From an uncultured Alphaproteobacteria bacterium (GTDB lineage Bacteria; Pseudomonadota; Alphaproteobacteria; HIMB59; GCA-002718135), in contig CABYKC010000035.1 in the NCBI GenBank assembly GCA_902519435.1, positions 1 to 5,288 of the forward strand: a DNA stretch of 5,288 nt, in the 5' to 3' direction. The position numbers and the translations under genes are program-made. Numbering within the stretch: the stretch's first letter is position 1; the number at the start of each line of letters is the position of its first letter. Positions 5,038-5,288 of the stretch are shown piece after piece. The notes beneath the pieces are model-generated. The model made no database searches. It was given only the letters and a program-made list of their open reading frames with translations, and was not told where the DNA came from.

Positions 5038-5072
5038 TAAGGTTAGGAGTTCGACTCTTCTCAGGCGCGCCA
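4996..5072 (+). tRNA. tRNA-Arg (anticodon ACG)
   Basis: The 77-nt cloverleaf is complete. Acceptor GCGCCTG (4996-5002) pairs fully with CAGGCGC (5062-5068). The D stem is GCTC/GAGC. Anticodon stem TATGA (5023-5027) pairs with TCATA (5035-5039) around loop CTACGGA, with anticodon ACG at 5030-5032. Variable loop is AGGTT; T stem AGGAG/CTTCT has one G-U pair around TTCGACT; discriminator is G, and CCA is encoded (5070-5072). A34 would be edited to inosine to read CGU, CGC and CGA. Its first 42 bases are duplicated at 331-372, so this gene is probably the version restored by the integrated element. Confidence 0.97.
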
Positions 5073-5129
5073 AAAATAAAAATGTTATTATATAAATTTG
5101 TATAAATCTATATTATTTGAAATAATAAA

Positions 5130-5288
5130 ATGATAATTGATATTAATTCGTCTAAAATAAAAAAAAATAAACGTTTATCAAATTTATTTGTTAACGCTAA
5201 TTTTAGTAATTTATCAATTAATTGTAATATACTTAAAGGTAATTTTTTTTCAGATTCATTTTACTATTTTCCAATTACAGAGAATAAT
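5130..5288 (+). CDS. Start of an unrecognised gene (cut by window edge)
   Basis: From ATG at 5130 the frame is open for 53 codons to the window edge (MIIDINSSKIKKNKRLSNLF at the start). The composition is very AT-rich, dominated by Ile, Lys, Asn, Ser and Phe. No signal peptide, membrane span or known motif is visible, and there is no Shine-Dalgarno before the ATG. It begins 57 bp after the tRNA, in what should be host DNA. In sequence this AT-rich, an open frame of this length can occur by chance, so the call is tentative. Confidence 0.45.
   Translation, partial: MIIDINSSKIKKNKRLSNLFVNANFSNLSINCNILKGNFFSDSFYYFPITENN

Noticed and set aside
5112..5126. ATTATTT-G-AAATAAT as a tRNA terminator
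   Set aside because: All A-T pairs and a one-base loop; likely chance in very AT-rich DNA.

Overview
The window looks like part of an AT-rich alphaproteobacterial chromosome interrupted by a small, mosaic genomic island inserted in a tRNA-Arg gene. The host assignment rests on the flanks. The left edge encodes the N-terminal part of an exported SH3-like protein (VSLKS...NIRVGP...YPI...WRK...GWIHKSL) of a kind common in alphaproteobacteria such as SAR11 and Rickettsiales. The tRNA-Arg(ACG), with G after the anticodon and an encoded CCA, also fits alphaproteobacteria. Genus cannot be fixed from sequence alone.

Layout. Positions 1-300: SH3-like gene, minus strand, cut by the window edge. Positions 331-372: the first 42 nt of a tRNA-Arg gene behind a perfect TATAAT, stopping abruptly just after the anticodon loop. 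Positions 373-570: island end, with a 15-bp palindrome, three tandem copies of GGTGGTACCAT, and a 12-codon ORF with a good Shine-Dalgarno that resembles the first residues of a tyrosine integrase. Positions 571-2352, minus: a secreted alginate-lyase-like polysaccharide lyase. Positions 2379-2692, minus: a broken DUF1772 membrane-protein gene and a second small membrane ORF. Positions 2795-3379, minus: a DEDDh 3'-5' exonuclease. Positions 3492-4849, plus: an ArsR-family repressor overlapping a PF03773 (ArsP-like) permease, preceded by a 9-bp inverted-repeat operator. Positions 4925-4946: two more copies of GGTGGTACCAT. Positions 4996-5072: an intact tRNA-Arg(ACG). Positions 5130 to the edge: the start of an unrecognised gene in very AT-rich DNA.

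How it fits together. A 43-bp direct repeat (330-372 and 4995-5037) bounds about 4.67 kb. The repeat is the 5' half of the tRNA, so the island appears to have separated the native promoter and 5' half from the 3' half, and to have supplied a replacement 5' half. If the repeats recombined into a circle, the 11-bp repeats would lie on both sides of the core (two copies, core, three copies). This is the geometry of arm-type integrase sites in phage-like attP regions. No complete recombinase gene is present, so the element would be an integrase-less cargo element, or one whose integrase was replaced by cargo. The cargo is mixed: a very AT-rich lyase and membrane fragments, and a visibly more GC-rich block (exonuclease, arsR, permease) that probably came from another donor. 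The likely adaptive functions are polysaccharide breakdown and metal or metalloid efflux.
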